This document shows, piece after piece, positions 44,801-52,603 of a stretch of 64,000 nt of DNA; position 1 is the first letter of the stretch; each line of letters begins with the position of its first letter. Below the pieces are notes generated by a model. The model was given only the letters and a program-made list of their open reading frames with translations, was not told the DNA's origin and searched no databases. Source of the stretch: Gemmatimonadales bacterium (GTDB lineage: Bacteria > Gemmatimonadota > Gemmatimonadetes > Gemmatimonadales > JACORV01); contig DATJUT010000015.1 in assembly GCA_035502185.1 (NCBI GenBank), positions 93,316-157,315 on the forward strand. Direction: 5' to 3'. The translations under genes and the position numbers were made by a program.

Positions 44801-44963
44801 CGAGCGAGGAGCCCTCGGCGACGATCGCGATGCGCGGGAACATCAGCTCGGGGTAGATGGCCGAGGGGAGCACGAGCGCGGACCCGATGCCCGCTGCCGA
44901 GAGCAGCGCGACCGCGAGGTAGAGGAAGCGGCGCTGATGAACGAGAACGTCGAACAGCTTCAC
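41865..44963 (-). CDS. RND efflux transporter permease
   Basis: 1032-aa inner-membrane proton antiporter. The two halves each have a span, a large periplasmic loop and five spans. Motifs include ITRPIEEAVSVVPGV near 63, the TM4 segment LGAMAIAIGLVIDDAVVITENI with paired Asp for proton transfer, and SFMGLILLVGLIVKNGIILLDFTRRR in the second half. The TM4 pattern lacks the DFG signature of heavy-metal CzcA proteins, so drug, solvent or lipid export is likelier than metal export. ATG 44963 overlaps the adaptor stop (ATGA). Third gene of the tolC-adaptor-RND operon. Confidence 0.95.
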   Translation of the reverse strand: MKLFDVLVHQRRFLYLAVALLSAAGIGSALVLPSAIYPELMFPRIAIVAEGSSLGARQVVFSITRPIEEAVSVVPGVLRVRSKSIRGASEISMWFAPRTDMIYALQLVQARISQVASDLPAGLDIRVERLTPSLFPVLSYNLEGGDPATLNDIALYEIKPVLSRVPGVGRVDVQGTDVRELEVVADPARLASLGITYDQLAADIRQAITPEAVGRIAKDYRQYLIVTDQEAHTPEDVGSVAIGGGLRVRDVATVSLGTEDHVRVIAGDGRPAALLNITRQVGGNTLELADSVARAMAALAPTLPPGVHYKVVYDQAELVRDAVKSVRDAMLIGAALAVVILLAFLRHGRITAVSATSIPLTLIITVFVMNLLGQTFNLMTLGAMAIAIGLVIDDAVVITENIARHLALVDDRRAAIREAVQELIWPVTTSTITTVVVFLPLGLLQGVVGQFFAALSLTLTIAVLISLLLALTIIPLLADQFLAARETPVGEEAGGARQGGLAAVGLVARGLDGLGDRYVRALGAVLHHPRRMLAGAGVLIVAGVAAQRYVGSGFLPDMDEGAFVLDYWTPGGTALAETDRELRLVESILARTPEVTGTSRRTGAELGLFATLQNTGDVVVRLKRRSERSRSIFQVMDTVRDQVNAAVPTLHIEFVQILSDVINDLAGGAKPIELKLFGSNLDSLEAYARRLAPALSKVDGIEDLYDGVSFPSAEMMMRVDGAEAGRLGLTPAQVGDAVSGALLGVNAGQVRTDDRAINVRARAPDSVRFDALKLGTIPVAAGARGRSAPLAAVATLRPLTSRAELDRENQQQMIAMTADVSGRSLGQIMHDVRAVLAAQGPPGGLRIEFGGQYASQQDAFRAMLMVLGIAAVSVVAVMVLQFESFVEPLVIALAAPVSFIGAIGMLLGTGTALNVSSFMGLILLVGLIVKNGIILLDFTRRRGLLDGLPLERAIIDAARVRLRPILMTTLCTLFGLFPLALALGAGSEMQQPLALAVIGGLAVSTPITLFLVPTLVVAIRGGDYVPPRRTTT

Positions 44964-46030
44964 GGCTTGGCCGGGACGATCTTCGCGCTGTCGGACACGC
45001 CGTAGGCGCCGTAGGTCACCACCGTCTCGCCGCCGGCGAGGCCCGCCGTGATCTCCGCGGCGGCCTCGCTGCGCGCGCCCACCGTGACGTCGCGCGCGTG
45101 CGCGATCCCGCCGTGGTCGACCACGAACACCTGGAACGCCTCGCCCTGCGGCACCAGCGCCTCCAGCGGCACGGTCACGGCGTGCGGATCGGTGCCCGCG
45201 GCGATGCGTCCGAAGACCGTCTCGCCGATCGTGAGCGGGCGGCCGGCGCGGCCGACCCGGACGCGGACCTCGACGGCGCGGGTGGCGGAGTCGAGCGCGG
45301 CACCCACGTCGCCGACCGTGCCGGCGCCCAGGGAGTCCCCGCGCGCGCTCTCGCCGGACCAGAAAACGACCCGCTGGCCGGGGCGGACCCGCCCCGCCTC
45401 GCCGGGCGAGAGGCTCAACACCACGTCGAGCGCCGACAGGTCGGCGATCTCGACCAGCGGCGCAGTGGCATCGGCCGGCGCGCCCATCACGGCCGACATC
45501 CGCGTGACCACGCCGGACACCGGCGCGTGCAGGGTCGCGAGCGCCTGGGCGCGCTCCGCGCTCACCTGCGCCGCCTCGGCCTGCGCGAGGTCCGCCGCGG
45601 CCTGGTCCACCTCCTTGCGCGGCACGATCCCCTCCCCCGCCAGCCGCACGGCGCGATCGCTCGCGGCCCTGGCCACGTTCACCGCCGCCTGTGCGCTCCT
45701 GGCCGCCGCGTCGAACGGCGCGCGGTCAAATTCGATCAGCGCGTCGCCCGCTCGTACCGCCTGGCCGGCCACCACGAAGATCCGGGCGACCCGGGTGGGC
45801 CCCGGCGCCCCCAGGGCCGCGAACCGGCCCGGCCTCGGCGACACCGTGCCGAGCGCCGTGACGTAGCGCGTGAACGGCCCCACGGTGGCGACCGCCGTCC
45901 TCGCGCCGACCACCGCCTGGACGTTGCCACGGGCCTCCGACTCCGTGTCGCCGCCGCCGGGGGCGCAACACACAAAGGCCAGTTGCGAGACGCACAGCAG
46001 CGTCCAACAGCCTTGGCGAACGTGACTCAT
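44960..46030 (-). CDS. RND periplasmic adaptor subunit, lipoprotein
   Basis: 356 aa from ATG 46030 (MSHVRQGCWTLLCVSQLAFV) with Cys residues after a hydrophobic signal (AFVCCAPGG), predicting lipidation. Lipoyl halves (ARIFVVAGQAVRAGDALIEF and LHAPVSGVVTRMSAVMGAP) flank a short helical hairpin (AQAAVNVARAASDRAVRLAG), and barrel and proximal domains follow. The ATGA junctions with both the TolC gene (46027-46030) and the RND permease (44960-44963) show strict translational coupling. Confidence 0.93.
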   Translation of the reverse strand: MSHVRQGCWTLLCVSQLAFVCCAPGGGDTESEARGNVQAVVGARTAVATVGPFTRYVTALGTVSPRPGRFAALGAPGPTRVARIFVVAGQAVRAGDALIEFDRAPFDAAARSAQAAVNVARAASDRAVRLAGEGIVPRKEVDQAAADLAQAEAAQVSAERAQALATLHAPVSGVVTRMSAVMGAPADATAPLVEIADLSALDVVLSLSPGEAGRVRPGQRVVFWSGESARGDSLGAGTVGDVGAALDSATRAVEVRVRVGRAGRPLTIGETVFGRIAAGTDPHAVTVPLEALVPQGEAFQVFVVDHGGIAHARDVTVGARSEAAAEITAGLAGGETVVTYGAYGVSDSAKIVPAKP

Positions 46031-47253
46031 GGCGAAGCCTCGGATGCCGTGAACAGGCGCACCGCCGCATCGGCGGCGCTCGCGGCGGCGAGATCGTTGA
46101 CCAGACGGCCCAGCGCCTCGCGGGCCTGGCGCTGGGCCTCCAGCACGCTGGGCAGCGCGACCGCGCCTTCGGCGTAGGCCGCGAGCGACATCGCCGCCAC
46201 GCGGTCGGCCCCCGAGACCAGGCTCCGGTCCCGCGCCAGCTTGGCGCTCGCGACGGCCAGGTCCCTCCGCGCCTGCGCCAGCGCGGCGTCGCTTTCGCGG
46301 CGCGCCACGTCCAGCTCGGCCTGCGCCAGGTCCCGCGCGGCCGCGGCCGCGGCGATGGCGCCGCCGTTCCAGTTGAACAGCGGGAAGCTCAGCGCCAGGC
46401 CGAACGTCGGCAGCAGTCCGGTCTCGGCGCCGGTGGGATCGTGGCTGTCGAACCCCAGCACGAGACTCGGCGAGCCGACGACGCTGCGCCGCGCCAGCGC
46501 CACGGCCGCGTCCGCGGAGCGCGCCGCCGCCGCCGCCACCGCGACCGGCAGGACGACCCCGGCAGGGCCTGAGGTGTCCGCGCCGGGCGGCGCGAGCGTG
46601 TCGGCGAGCGCGATCGCGGGGCGGTCCGAGGCGAGCCCCATGACCCGCTGGACCTCGAGCAGCGCCGTCACGGCGTCCGCCGAGTCTCCGGCCGCGTCGT
46701 TGGCCAGCTGGCCGGCATTCACCGTCGAGAGCTGAACGTCCAGCTCGCTGGCGTCGCCGGCATCGCGGCGCAGCATCGCCATCCGGAGCAGGCTGTCCGC
46801 GTCGAGCGCGTTGCGGCGGGAGAGCCGCGCGCGGGCGGCCGCGGCGAGGGCGGCCGTGTAAGACTGCTCGGCGTCGAACCGCGCGGAGGCCCGCTCGAAG
46901 GCGAACCGGAAACGCGCCGAGCTCCGCGCCTCGGCCGCCACCCGGATCCGCGCGCTCCGGACCCACGGCAGGTCGAGCGGCACGTCCAGGCTGGCGTGGT
47001 ACTGCGGAACATCCTTGCTGTAGCCGGCGCTGACGGTCGGGTTTTGGAACTCGCGCGCGACCATCAGCCCGGCGCGCGCGGCGGCGGTGTCGGGCGCGGC
47101 GAGCATGACGCGGGGGCCGTGCGCCAGCGCGGCGGCGACCACCTGCTCCCGGGTCACCGGCTGCTGGGCGGACACCGAGCCGGCGCTCAGCGCGGCGATG
47201 GCCGCCGGCGCCCAGATCAGCGCACGCAACGGGGTCGCCGCCACACGTTCCAT
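46027..47253 (-). CDS. TolC family outer-membrane channel of the RND system
   Basis: 408-aa outer-membrane factor with signal peptide cleaved near VSAQQ. Two long coiled-coil repeats are visible, e.g. ASARFDAEQSYTAALAAAAR and AKLARDRSLVSGADRVAAMS; the sequence is very Ala-rich. It is the first gene of the operon, starting at ATG 47253. Weakly similar to CzcC-type channels in length. Divergent from the MFS gene across 127 bp containing the palindrome at 47277. Confidence 0.9.
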   Translation of the reverse strand: MERVAATPLRALIWAPAAIAALSAGSVSAQQPVTREQVVAAALAHGPRVMLAAPDTAAARAGLMVAREFQNPTVSAGYSKDVPQYHASLDVPLDLPWVRSARIRVAAEARSSARFRFAFERASARFDAEQSYTAALAAAARARLSRRNALDADSLLRMAMLRRDAGDASELDVQLSTVNAGQLANDAAGDSADAVTALLEVQRVMGLASDRPAIALADTLAPPGADTSGPAGVVLPVAVAAAAARSADAAVALARRSVVGSPSLVLGFDSHDPTGAETGLLPTFGLALSFPLFNWNGGAIAAAAAARDLAQAELDVARRESDAALAQARRDLAVASAKLARDRSLVSGADRVAAMSLAAYAEGAVALPSVLEAQRQAREALGRLVNDLAAASAADAAVRLFTASEASP

Positions 47254-47276
47254 GGCGGTTGAAGCTAGTCGCCGAA

Positions 47277-47296
47277 CCTGTCGAGGAGATGACAGG
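47277..47296. promoter_or_regulatory. Palindromic operator candidate between efflux operons
   Basis: CCTGTC-GAGGAGAT-GACAGG is a perfect 6-bp inverted repeat with an 8-bp centre in the 127-bp divergent region of the RND operon and the MFS gene. One dimeric repressor (TetR/MarR style) could control both exporters; no such regulator gene is present in the window. Confidence 0.45.
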
Positions 47297-47380
47297 CCGG
47301 GAGCACCTCGTCGGCGCCGAGAGCGGCGGAGCGGAGCGACCGGCCTGGACGGGCGACCGCCACGACGCCAGACTGATCGC

Positions 47381-48607
47381 GTGGCGACGGTGCGACACGC
47401 GCTGACGCGCGACGGGTGGATCCTGTTCTTCACGCGATCGGTGCGCCTGTTCGCGTACGGCGCGCTCTCCGTCGTGCTGGTGCTGTATCTGACGGGTCTC
47501 GGCCTGAGCGCGGGCCAGACCGGGATGCTGCTCACCCTCACCCTCGGCGGAGACACGGCCGTCTCCCTGTGGCTCTCCACCCGGGCCGACCGGCTCGGGC
47601 GGCGGCGCATGCTGGTCATCGGCGCCGTGCTCATGGCCGCCGCCGGCCTCGCGTTCGCCGCCACCGGCAACTTCGCGCTCCTGGTGGTCGCGGGGACGAT
47701 CGGCGTCATCAGTCCCAGCGGGAACGAGGTGGGGCCGTTCCTGTCGATCGAGCAGGCGGCCCTCTCCGAGATCGTCCCCGGGGACAGCCGGACGGGGGTC
47801 TTCGCCTGGTATACCCTCGCCGGGTCGTTCGCCACGGCCGCCGGCGCGCTGGCCGGGGGCGAGCTGTCGCAGGCGCTGCAGCGGACCAGCGTGACGGCGG
47901 TCGCGAGCTACCGCGCCGTCCTGGTGCTCTACGCCGCCCTGGCGGTCCTGCTGGCCGTCTGCTTCGTGCAGGTGTCGCCGGCCGTCGAGCTGCACCGGTC
48001 GGGCACCGGCCGCGCACCGCTGCCGTCGTGGGGCATCAGCCGCTCCCGGCGCGTCGTGGGGCACCTGGCCGCCCTGTTCGCGCTCGACGCCTTCGCCGGC
48101 GGCTTCGTGGTCCAGAGCTTCGCGGCCTACTGGTTCCATCTGCGCTTCGGCGTGAGGCCCGCGACCCTCGGTGGGATCTTCTTCGGCGCCAACCTGCTGG
48201 CCGGCGTATCCGCGCTGCTGGCGTCGCGGCTCGCCGCGCGCTTCGGCCTGGTGCGGACGATGGTGTTCACCCACCTGCCGTCGAACGTCCTGCTGATCCT
48301 GGTGCCGTTGATGCCGACCCTGCCGCTGGCGATCCTCGTCCTGTTCGCGCGCTTCAGCATCAGCCAGATGGACGTCCCCACCCGGCAGGCCTACGTCATG
48401 GCCGTGGTCGCCCCGGAGGAGCGCTCCGCCGCGGCGGGCATCACGGGCGTGGCGCGGACCACCGGCGCCGCGGTCGCGCCGGTGTTCGCGGGATGGATGT
48501 TCGCCCGGCCCGCACTCGAGAGCCTGCCGTTCCTGGTCGCGGGAGCGCTGAAGATCGTGTACGACCTGATGCTGTACCGGGGGTTTGTTGGGAAGCGGGA
48601 AGCGTGA
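47381..48607 (+). CDS. Major facilitator superfamily exporter
   Basis: 408-aa MFS protein with about 12 spans. The loop 2-3 motif appears as STRADRLGRRRML (GxxxDRxGRR type, first Gly replaced), which supports an MFS drug/H+ antiporter or sugar exporter. GTG 47381 (VATVRHALTRDGWILFF) is chosen as the first start giving a cytoplasmic N-terminus. The last two codons and stop (GAA GCG TGA) coincide with the left edge of repeat copy D, so the natural C-terminus may have been changed by the element. Confidence 0.9.
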   Translation: MATVRHALTRDGWILFFTRSVRLFAYGALSVVLVLYLTGLGLSAGQTGMLLTLTLGGDTAVSLWLSTRADRLGRRRMLVIGAVLMAAAGLAFAATGNFALLVVAGTIGVISPSGNEVGPFLSIEQAALSEIVPGDSRTGVFAWYTLAGSFATAAGALAGGELSQALQRTSVTAVASYRAVLVLYAALAVLLAVCFVQVSPAVELHRSGTGRAPLPSWGISRSRRVVGHLAALFALDAFAGGFVVQSFAAYWFHLRFGVRPATLGGIFFGANLLAGVSALLASRLAARFGLVRTMVFTHLPSNVLLILVPLMPTLPLAILVLFARFSISQMDVPTRQAYVMAVVAPEERSAAAGITGVARTTGAAVAPVFAGWMFARPALESLPFLVAGALKIVYDLMLYRGFVGKREA

Positions 48608-48803
48608 TAGGTGAGAGGTGAGGGGTGAGACGTTCAAGTGAGAGGTGAGGGGCAAGGACGTGAGAGGTGAGGGTGAGAGGTGACTCGCTCAGCTCTCACC
48701 TCTCACGCTCTCGCTTCTCACGTCTCACGCTCGCGTTTCTCACGTCTCTCTTCAACCTCTCACTTCTCACCTCTCACGTCTCACCTTTCACGGCCGCCTC
48801 TCA
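48599..48803. repeat. Heptanucleotide hairpin repeat, GTGAGNN class (copy D)
   Basis: The left arm starts GAAGCGTGA at 48599 and continues in register as GTGAGAG, GTGAGGG, GTGAGAC, GTTCAA, GTGAGAG, GTGAGGG to about 48683. The right arm (about 48690-48791, trailing to 48803) is C-rich (CTCTCACCTCTCACGCTCTCG and so on). Core 48618-48671 matches copy A at 48 of 54 bases. Both flanking convergent genes end in GCG TGA taken from the element edges. Confidence 0.9.
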
Positions 48804-50081
48804 CGCCGCGCCCGCCGCCGCCGGGAACCTGACCGTCACCCGGGTGCCCTTGCCCACCTCGCTCTGAACCTCGATCCGCGCTCCGTGGGCGTCGGCGATC
48901 CAGCGCGCGATGGCGAGCCCCAGGCCCGCGCCTTCCCCGCCGTTGCCCCGGGCCCGCGCCGGGTCGCCGCGATAGAAGCGCTCGAAGATGTGCGGCAGCT
49001 GGTCCTCGCGGATCCCGACGCCGGTGTCGTCGACCACCACCTCCGCCTGCCCCGCCGGCGCGGCGACGCCGAGGCGCACCCGGCCGCCGGCCGGCGTGAA
49101 CTTCACCGCGTTGTCGAGCACGATCATGAGCAGCTGGCGCACCAGCGCGGCGTCGCCCGTGAGGACCGCCTCTTCGAACGTCCCCACCTCGAGGGTCACG
49201 CCCCGCCGGATGGCCAGGGCCCGCGCCCCCGCCGCCGCGTCGAGCGCCAGGTCGTCGAGAAACACCTGTTGGCGCTCCACCGGTCGCTCGCCGGCGTCGG
49301 CGCGCGCCAGCGTCAGGAGGTCCTCGACGGTCGCGCCGAGCCGCTCGGCTTCGCCTTCGACGCGCCGCAGGGCGCGCGCGTACGCCTCGCCGTCCCGCTC
49401 GCGCTGCAGCGCCACCTCGGCCTGGCTCCGCAGCACCGCGATGGGCGTCCGCAGCTCGTGCGCCGCGTCAGCCATGAAGCGGCGCATGGTCTCCATCGAC
49501 CGCTCGACCGGCGTCGTCGCCTTGCGCACCAGGAGCCAGCCGCCGAACGCCACCAGCACCAGACCGGCCAGGGCGGCGGCGCCGAACGCCCCGATCAGCG
49601 ATGCGTACTGGTCCTCGAGCTCCACCACGTCGGCCACGGCCGCCCCCACGTAGGTCTTCGGTCCCGGCACGGTGAACCGGGTCGCATGGAGGCGCAGTCG
49701 GCGATCGTGCGAGGTCACCTCCAAATCCGCCGTCCCCTCGCGCGCCGCGCGCCGCGCCGCCTCGCGGATCCATGCCTCGGCAGCCGGAGGCTTCACCGGG
49801 GTGCCGTCCGGCTCGAGCAGGTACAGCGAGCGGTCGGGGATGTGCAGCTCGTCCACCGCGTCCACTACGGCGCCCGTGGCCGCGCGTGCCTCGACCTCGC
49901 GGATCCTCGCCGCCCGGATGAGCTCGCCGGCCGCGAGCCGGAGCGAGTCGTCGAGGTGCCGCGAGATCTGCGACCGGATGGTGAGGAACAGGCCCCCGCC
50001 CAGGAGCAGCAGAATGAGTCCGAACGTGGCCGCGTACCAGGCGGTGAGGCGGAGTCGCAGCAGGTCGAGCGGGCGGATCAC
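48801..50081 (-). CDS. Sensor histidine kinase (EnvZ/QseC type)
   Basis: 426 aa. Two membrane spans (YAATFGLILLLLGGGLFLTI near 14-33 and LIGAFGAAALAGLVLVAFGGWLLV near 160-183) bracket an extracytoplasmic domain of about 120 residues. A short HAMP-like linker leads to phospho-acceptor His in MADAAHELRTPIAVLRSQAE; the ATPase domain has N-box VLDNAVKFTPAGG, G1 VDDTGVGI, G2 GGEGAGLGLAIARWI. GTG 50081 lies seven bases after the regulator stop, making a clear two-component pair. The stop codon falls in the edge of repeat copy D. Confidence 0.95.
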   Translation of the reverse strand: MIRPLDLLRLRLTAWYAATFGLILLLLGGGLFLTIRSQISRHLDDSLRLAAGELIRAARIREVEARAATGAVVDAVDELHIPDRSLYLLEPDGTPVKPPAAEAWIREAARRAAREGTADLEVTSHDRRLRLHATRFTVPGPKTYVGAAVADVVELEDQYASLIGAFGAAALAGLVLVAFGGWLLVRKATTPVERSMETMRRFMADAAHELRTPIAVLRSQAEVALQRERDGEAYARALRRVEGEAERLGATVEDLLTLARADAGERPVERQQVFLDDLALDAAAGARALAIRRGVTLEVGTFEEAVLTGDAALVRQLLMIVLDNAVKFTPAGGRVRLGVAAPAGQAEVVVDDTGVGIREDQLPHIFERFYRGDPARARGNGGEGAGLGLAIARWIADAHGARIEVQSEVGKGTRVTVRFPAAAGAA

Positions 50082-50088
50082 GCGCGAC

Positions 50089-50757
50089 TCAGACGCCGAA
50101 CCGGTAGCCGGCGCCGCGGAGCGTGCGGATCAGCTTCGGCTCGTAGGCGTCGTCGATCTTGCGGCGCAGGCGCCGGATCAGCACCTCGAGCACGTTGGTG
50201 AAGGGGTCGTGGTTCTCGTCCCACACGTGCGCCGTGATCGCCGCGCGGTCCACCACCTGGCCCACGTGGCGGGCGAAGTACTCGAGCAGGGCGAATTCCT
50301 TGGCGGTGAGCCGGATGGCGCGCCCGCCGCGCCGGACGCCGCGCGAGGCGAAGTCCACCTCGAGGTCGGCCACGCGCACGGTTTCGGGCACCAGCGCCGC
50401 CTCGCGGCGCGCGAGGGCGCGGACCCGGGCCACCAGCTCCCGGAACGCGAACGGCTTGGTGAGGTAATCGTCGGCGCCGGCGTCGAGGCCGGAGACGCGG
50501 TCGTCCACGGTGTCGCGGGCCGTCAGCATCAGGATCGGCGTCTTCAGGCCGCGGCGGCGCAGCTGCGTGCACAGGTCGAAGCCGCTGCCCCCGGGGAGCA
50601 TCACGTCGAGCACGATCACGTCCCAGGTCCCGAGCGCGGCGCGCTCCCGGCCCTGCTCGAAGCTGCCCGCGACGGTGGCGGCGATGTGGTGCTCGGCGAG
50701 TCCGTCGCGCACGATCCCGGCGAGGCCGGCATCGTCCTCGACGATCAGCACCCGCAC
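50089..50757 (-). CDS. OmpR/PhoB family response regulator
   Basis: 222-aa DNA-binding regulator. Receiver domain with acidic pair EDD (7-9), phospho-acceptor Asp51 in VIVLDVMLPG and Lys in LTKPFAF; winged-helix domain from about 128 with IRLTAKEFALLEYFARH and VLIRRLRRKIDD...RGAGYRFGV. GTG 50757 starts the family-standard MRVLIVEDD. It is 58 bp downstream of dnaJ on the same strand, so heat-shock transcripts may read into it. Partner of the kinase at 48801. Confidence 0.96.
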   Translation of the reverse strand: MRVLIVEDDAGLAGIVRDGLAEHHIAATVAGSFEQGRERAALGTWDVIVLDVMLPGGSGFDLCTQLRRRGLKTPILMLTARDTVDDRVSGLDAGADDYLTKPFAFRELVARVRALARREAALVPETVRVADLEVDFASRGVRRGGRAIRLTAKEFALLEYFARHVGQVVDRAAITAHVWDENHDPFTNVLEVLIRRLRRKIDDAYEPKLIRTLRGAGYRFGV

Positions 50758-50815
50758 GGCGGCCCCAGACGCGGCGGCCCGCCGACGGGCCGGGTGGGCG
50801 TGCCGCCGGGCCCGG

Positions 50816-51946
50816 TCAGTACTTCAGCCCCGCGGAATCGGCGAAGCTCTTCACCATCGCCTCCTGCTCCGGCGAGAGCTTGTCGGGCATCTCGACCTGC
50901 ACTTCCACGATCTGGTCGCCGCGCTGGCCGCCCTTCTCGATGCCCTGCCCGCGGATGCGGAACTTCCGCCCCGCCTGGGTGCCGGCAGGGATGCGGAGGA
51001 CGACGTGCTTCCCGTCCAGCGTGCGCACCTTCAGCTTCGTGCCCAGCATCGCCTGCGCGACGTTGATCGGCACCGTGCAATGAACGTCGAGCCCCTCGCG
51101 CCGGAAGAACCGGTCGGGCTCGATCTGGAACGCGACCATCAGGTCGCCCGCGGGCGCGCCGCCGGTGCCGCGGGGCCCGTGGCCCTTGAGGCGGATCTTG
51201 GTACCGTCGTCGGTGCCCGGCGGCACGGTCACCATCAGGCGCCGCTCCACCCGGACCTCGCCCACGCCCCGGCACGTCGGGCAGGCCTGCGCCGCGACCT
51301 TGCCCCGGCCCCGGCACGCGGGGCACGGCCGCTTCACCGCGAACCCGCCGTAGCCGAAGGAGATCGTGCCCGTGCCCTTGCACTCCGGGCAGGTGCTGAG
51401 GGTCGAGCCGGGCGCGGCTCCCGAGCCGCCGCAGGTGCCGCACGCCTCGGTCACCGGGACCGTGATCGGCACCTTGCCGCCCAACGCGGCGACGCGGAAC
51501 GGAATGGACACGACGGTCTCGACGCTCTCGCCCCGCTCCGCACCGCCCTTCTTCTTGCCGGCGCCGCCGCCGAAGATGGACGAGAACAGGTCGCCCAATC
51601 CACCCAGGCCGCCCGACAGATCGCCGAAGTCCATCTCCTCGAAGCGCTGGCCGCCCGCGCCGCCGCCGGGCCGTCCCGCGCCGGACGGCGGACGCCGCGC
51701 GCCCGGCCCCGCGCCGCTGAACGCGCCGTACCTGCGGAGGTCGTCGTACTGCTTGCGCTTCTTCGCGTCCGACAGCACGGCGTACGCCTCGGTGATGCCC
51801 TTGAAGCGCTCGCCCGCGGTCTTGTCGCCGGGGTTGGCGTCCGGATGCCACTTCTTGGCGAGCTTGCGGTAGGCGCGCTTGATCTGATCCTGCGTCGCGG
51901 CGGACGTCACGCCGAGGACGGAGTAGTAGTCCTTCTCCGGCGCCAT
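50816..51946 (-). CDS. dnaJ: Chaperone protein DnaJ
   Basis: 376-aa type I J-protein that delivers clients to DnaK and stimulates its ATPase. J domain 1-70 with the HPD tripeptide in [10 protein letters not shown], a Gly/Phe-type linker ([12 protein letters not shown], then a Gly-rich stretch), four zinc-finger repeats [32 protein letters not shown], and the C-terminal substrate domain. ATG 51946 follows grpE by three bases. No dnaK or hrcA gene lies beside it. Confidence 0.96.
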   Translation of the reverse strand: MAPEKDYYSVLGVTSAATQDQIKRAYRKLAKKWHPDANPGDKTAGERFKGITEAYAVLSDAKKRKQYDDLRRYGAFSGAGPGARRPPSGAGRPGGGAGGQRFEEMDFGDLSGGLGGLGDLFSSIFGGGAGKKKGGAERGESVETVVSIPFRVAALGGKVPITVPVTEACGTCGGSGAAPGSTLSTCPECKGTGTISFGYGGFAVKRPCPACRGRGKVAAQACPTCRGVGEVRVERRLMVTVPPGTDDGTKIRLKGHGPRGTGGAPAGDLMVAFQIEPDRFFRREGLDVHCTVPINVAQAMLGTKLKVRTLDGKHVVLRIPAGTQAGRKFRIRGQGIEKGGQRGDQIVEVQVEMPDKLSPEQEAMVKSFADSAGLKY

Positions 51947-51949
51947 CGC

Positions 51950-52603
51950 CTACTGCACCGCCTCGTCGGCGACCGGCTCGGTCCAGGTCCGGACCGCGAC
52001 GCGCGCGGGCCGCAGCAGCGTCCCGTTCAGCCGATACCCCGGCTGCAGCACCGAGCCCACCGTGTGGTCGGTATCGGGCGAGTCGGCCGGCATGGTCATC
52101 ACCGCTTCGTGCAGGTTCGGATCGAACGGCTGGTCCACCGGATCGACGCGCTCGAGCCCGATGCCCTCGAGCGCCTTCATCAGCTTCCGCTCGACCAGCC
52201 CGGCCCCCTCGTGGAGCGCCTGGGACGTGGTCTGCGCCGGATCGAGCGCCGCGATGCGCCCGAGGTCGTCGAGCGCGTCGAGCGCGCGGACGATCAGATC
52301 GCCCTGCGCCCGGCTCCACGTCTCGGTCCGCTCGCGCGCCGCCCGCTTCTTGAAGTTCTCGAACTCGGCCGCCGCCCGGAGACAGCGGTCCTTCCAGTCC
52401 GCCGCTTCCCGCTCGAGCCGCTGCAGCCCCTCCGCGGCGGGCACCGCGAGGGCCGCCCCGGCCGTGGCGCGCTCCCCCGACGTGTCTTCCGGGGCGGCGT
52501 CGCCGGGCGCGCCGTCCGCGGGGGAAGCCAGCGGCTCCGCCGCGTCGGGCGCCGGCGGCGGCGCGCCGTGGCGAGCGTCGTGCGGATGGTGCTTCTTGGC
52601 CAT
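51950..52603 (-). CDS. grpE: Nucleotide exchange factor GrpE
   Basis: 217 aa from ATG 52603, preceded by GAGGAGAC. A disordered head of about 60 residues rich in Ala/Pro/Asp precedes the long helix (LQRLEREAADWKDRCLRAAA, EFENFKKRAARERTE) and the beta domain (GLERVDPVDQPFDPNLHEAV, VGSVLQPGYRLNGTLLRPARV). It drives ADP release from DnaK. A start at 52717 would add sequence unlike GrpE. No CIRCE element is found upstream. Confidence 0.95.
   Translation of the reverse strand: MAKKHHPHDARHGAPPPAPDAAEPLASPADGAPGDAAPEDTSGERATAGAALAVPAAEGLQRLEREAADWKDRCLRAAAEFENFKKRAARERTETWSRAQGDLIVRALDALDDLGRIAALDPAQTTSQALHEGAGLVERKLMKALEGIGLERVDPVDQPFDPNLHEAVMTMPADSPDTDHTVGSVLQPGYRLNGTLLRPARVAVRTWTEPVADEAVQ

Noticed and set aside
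41865-44963. Heavy-metal (CzcA-type) RND pump
   Set aside because: The fourth transmembrane segment lacks the DFG-x3-D signature expected for metal-exporting members.
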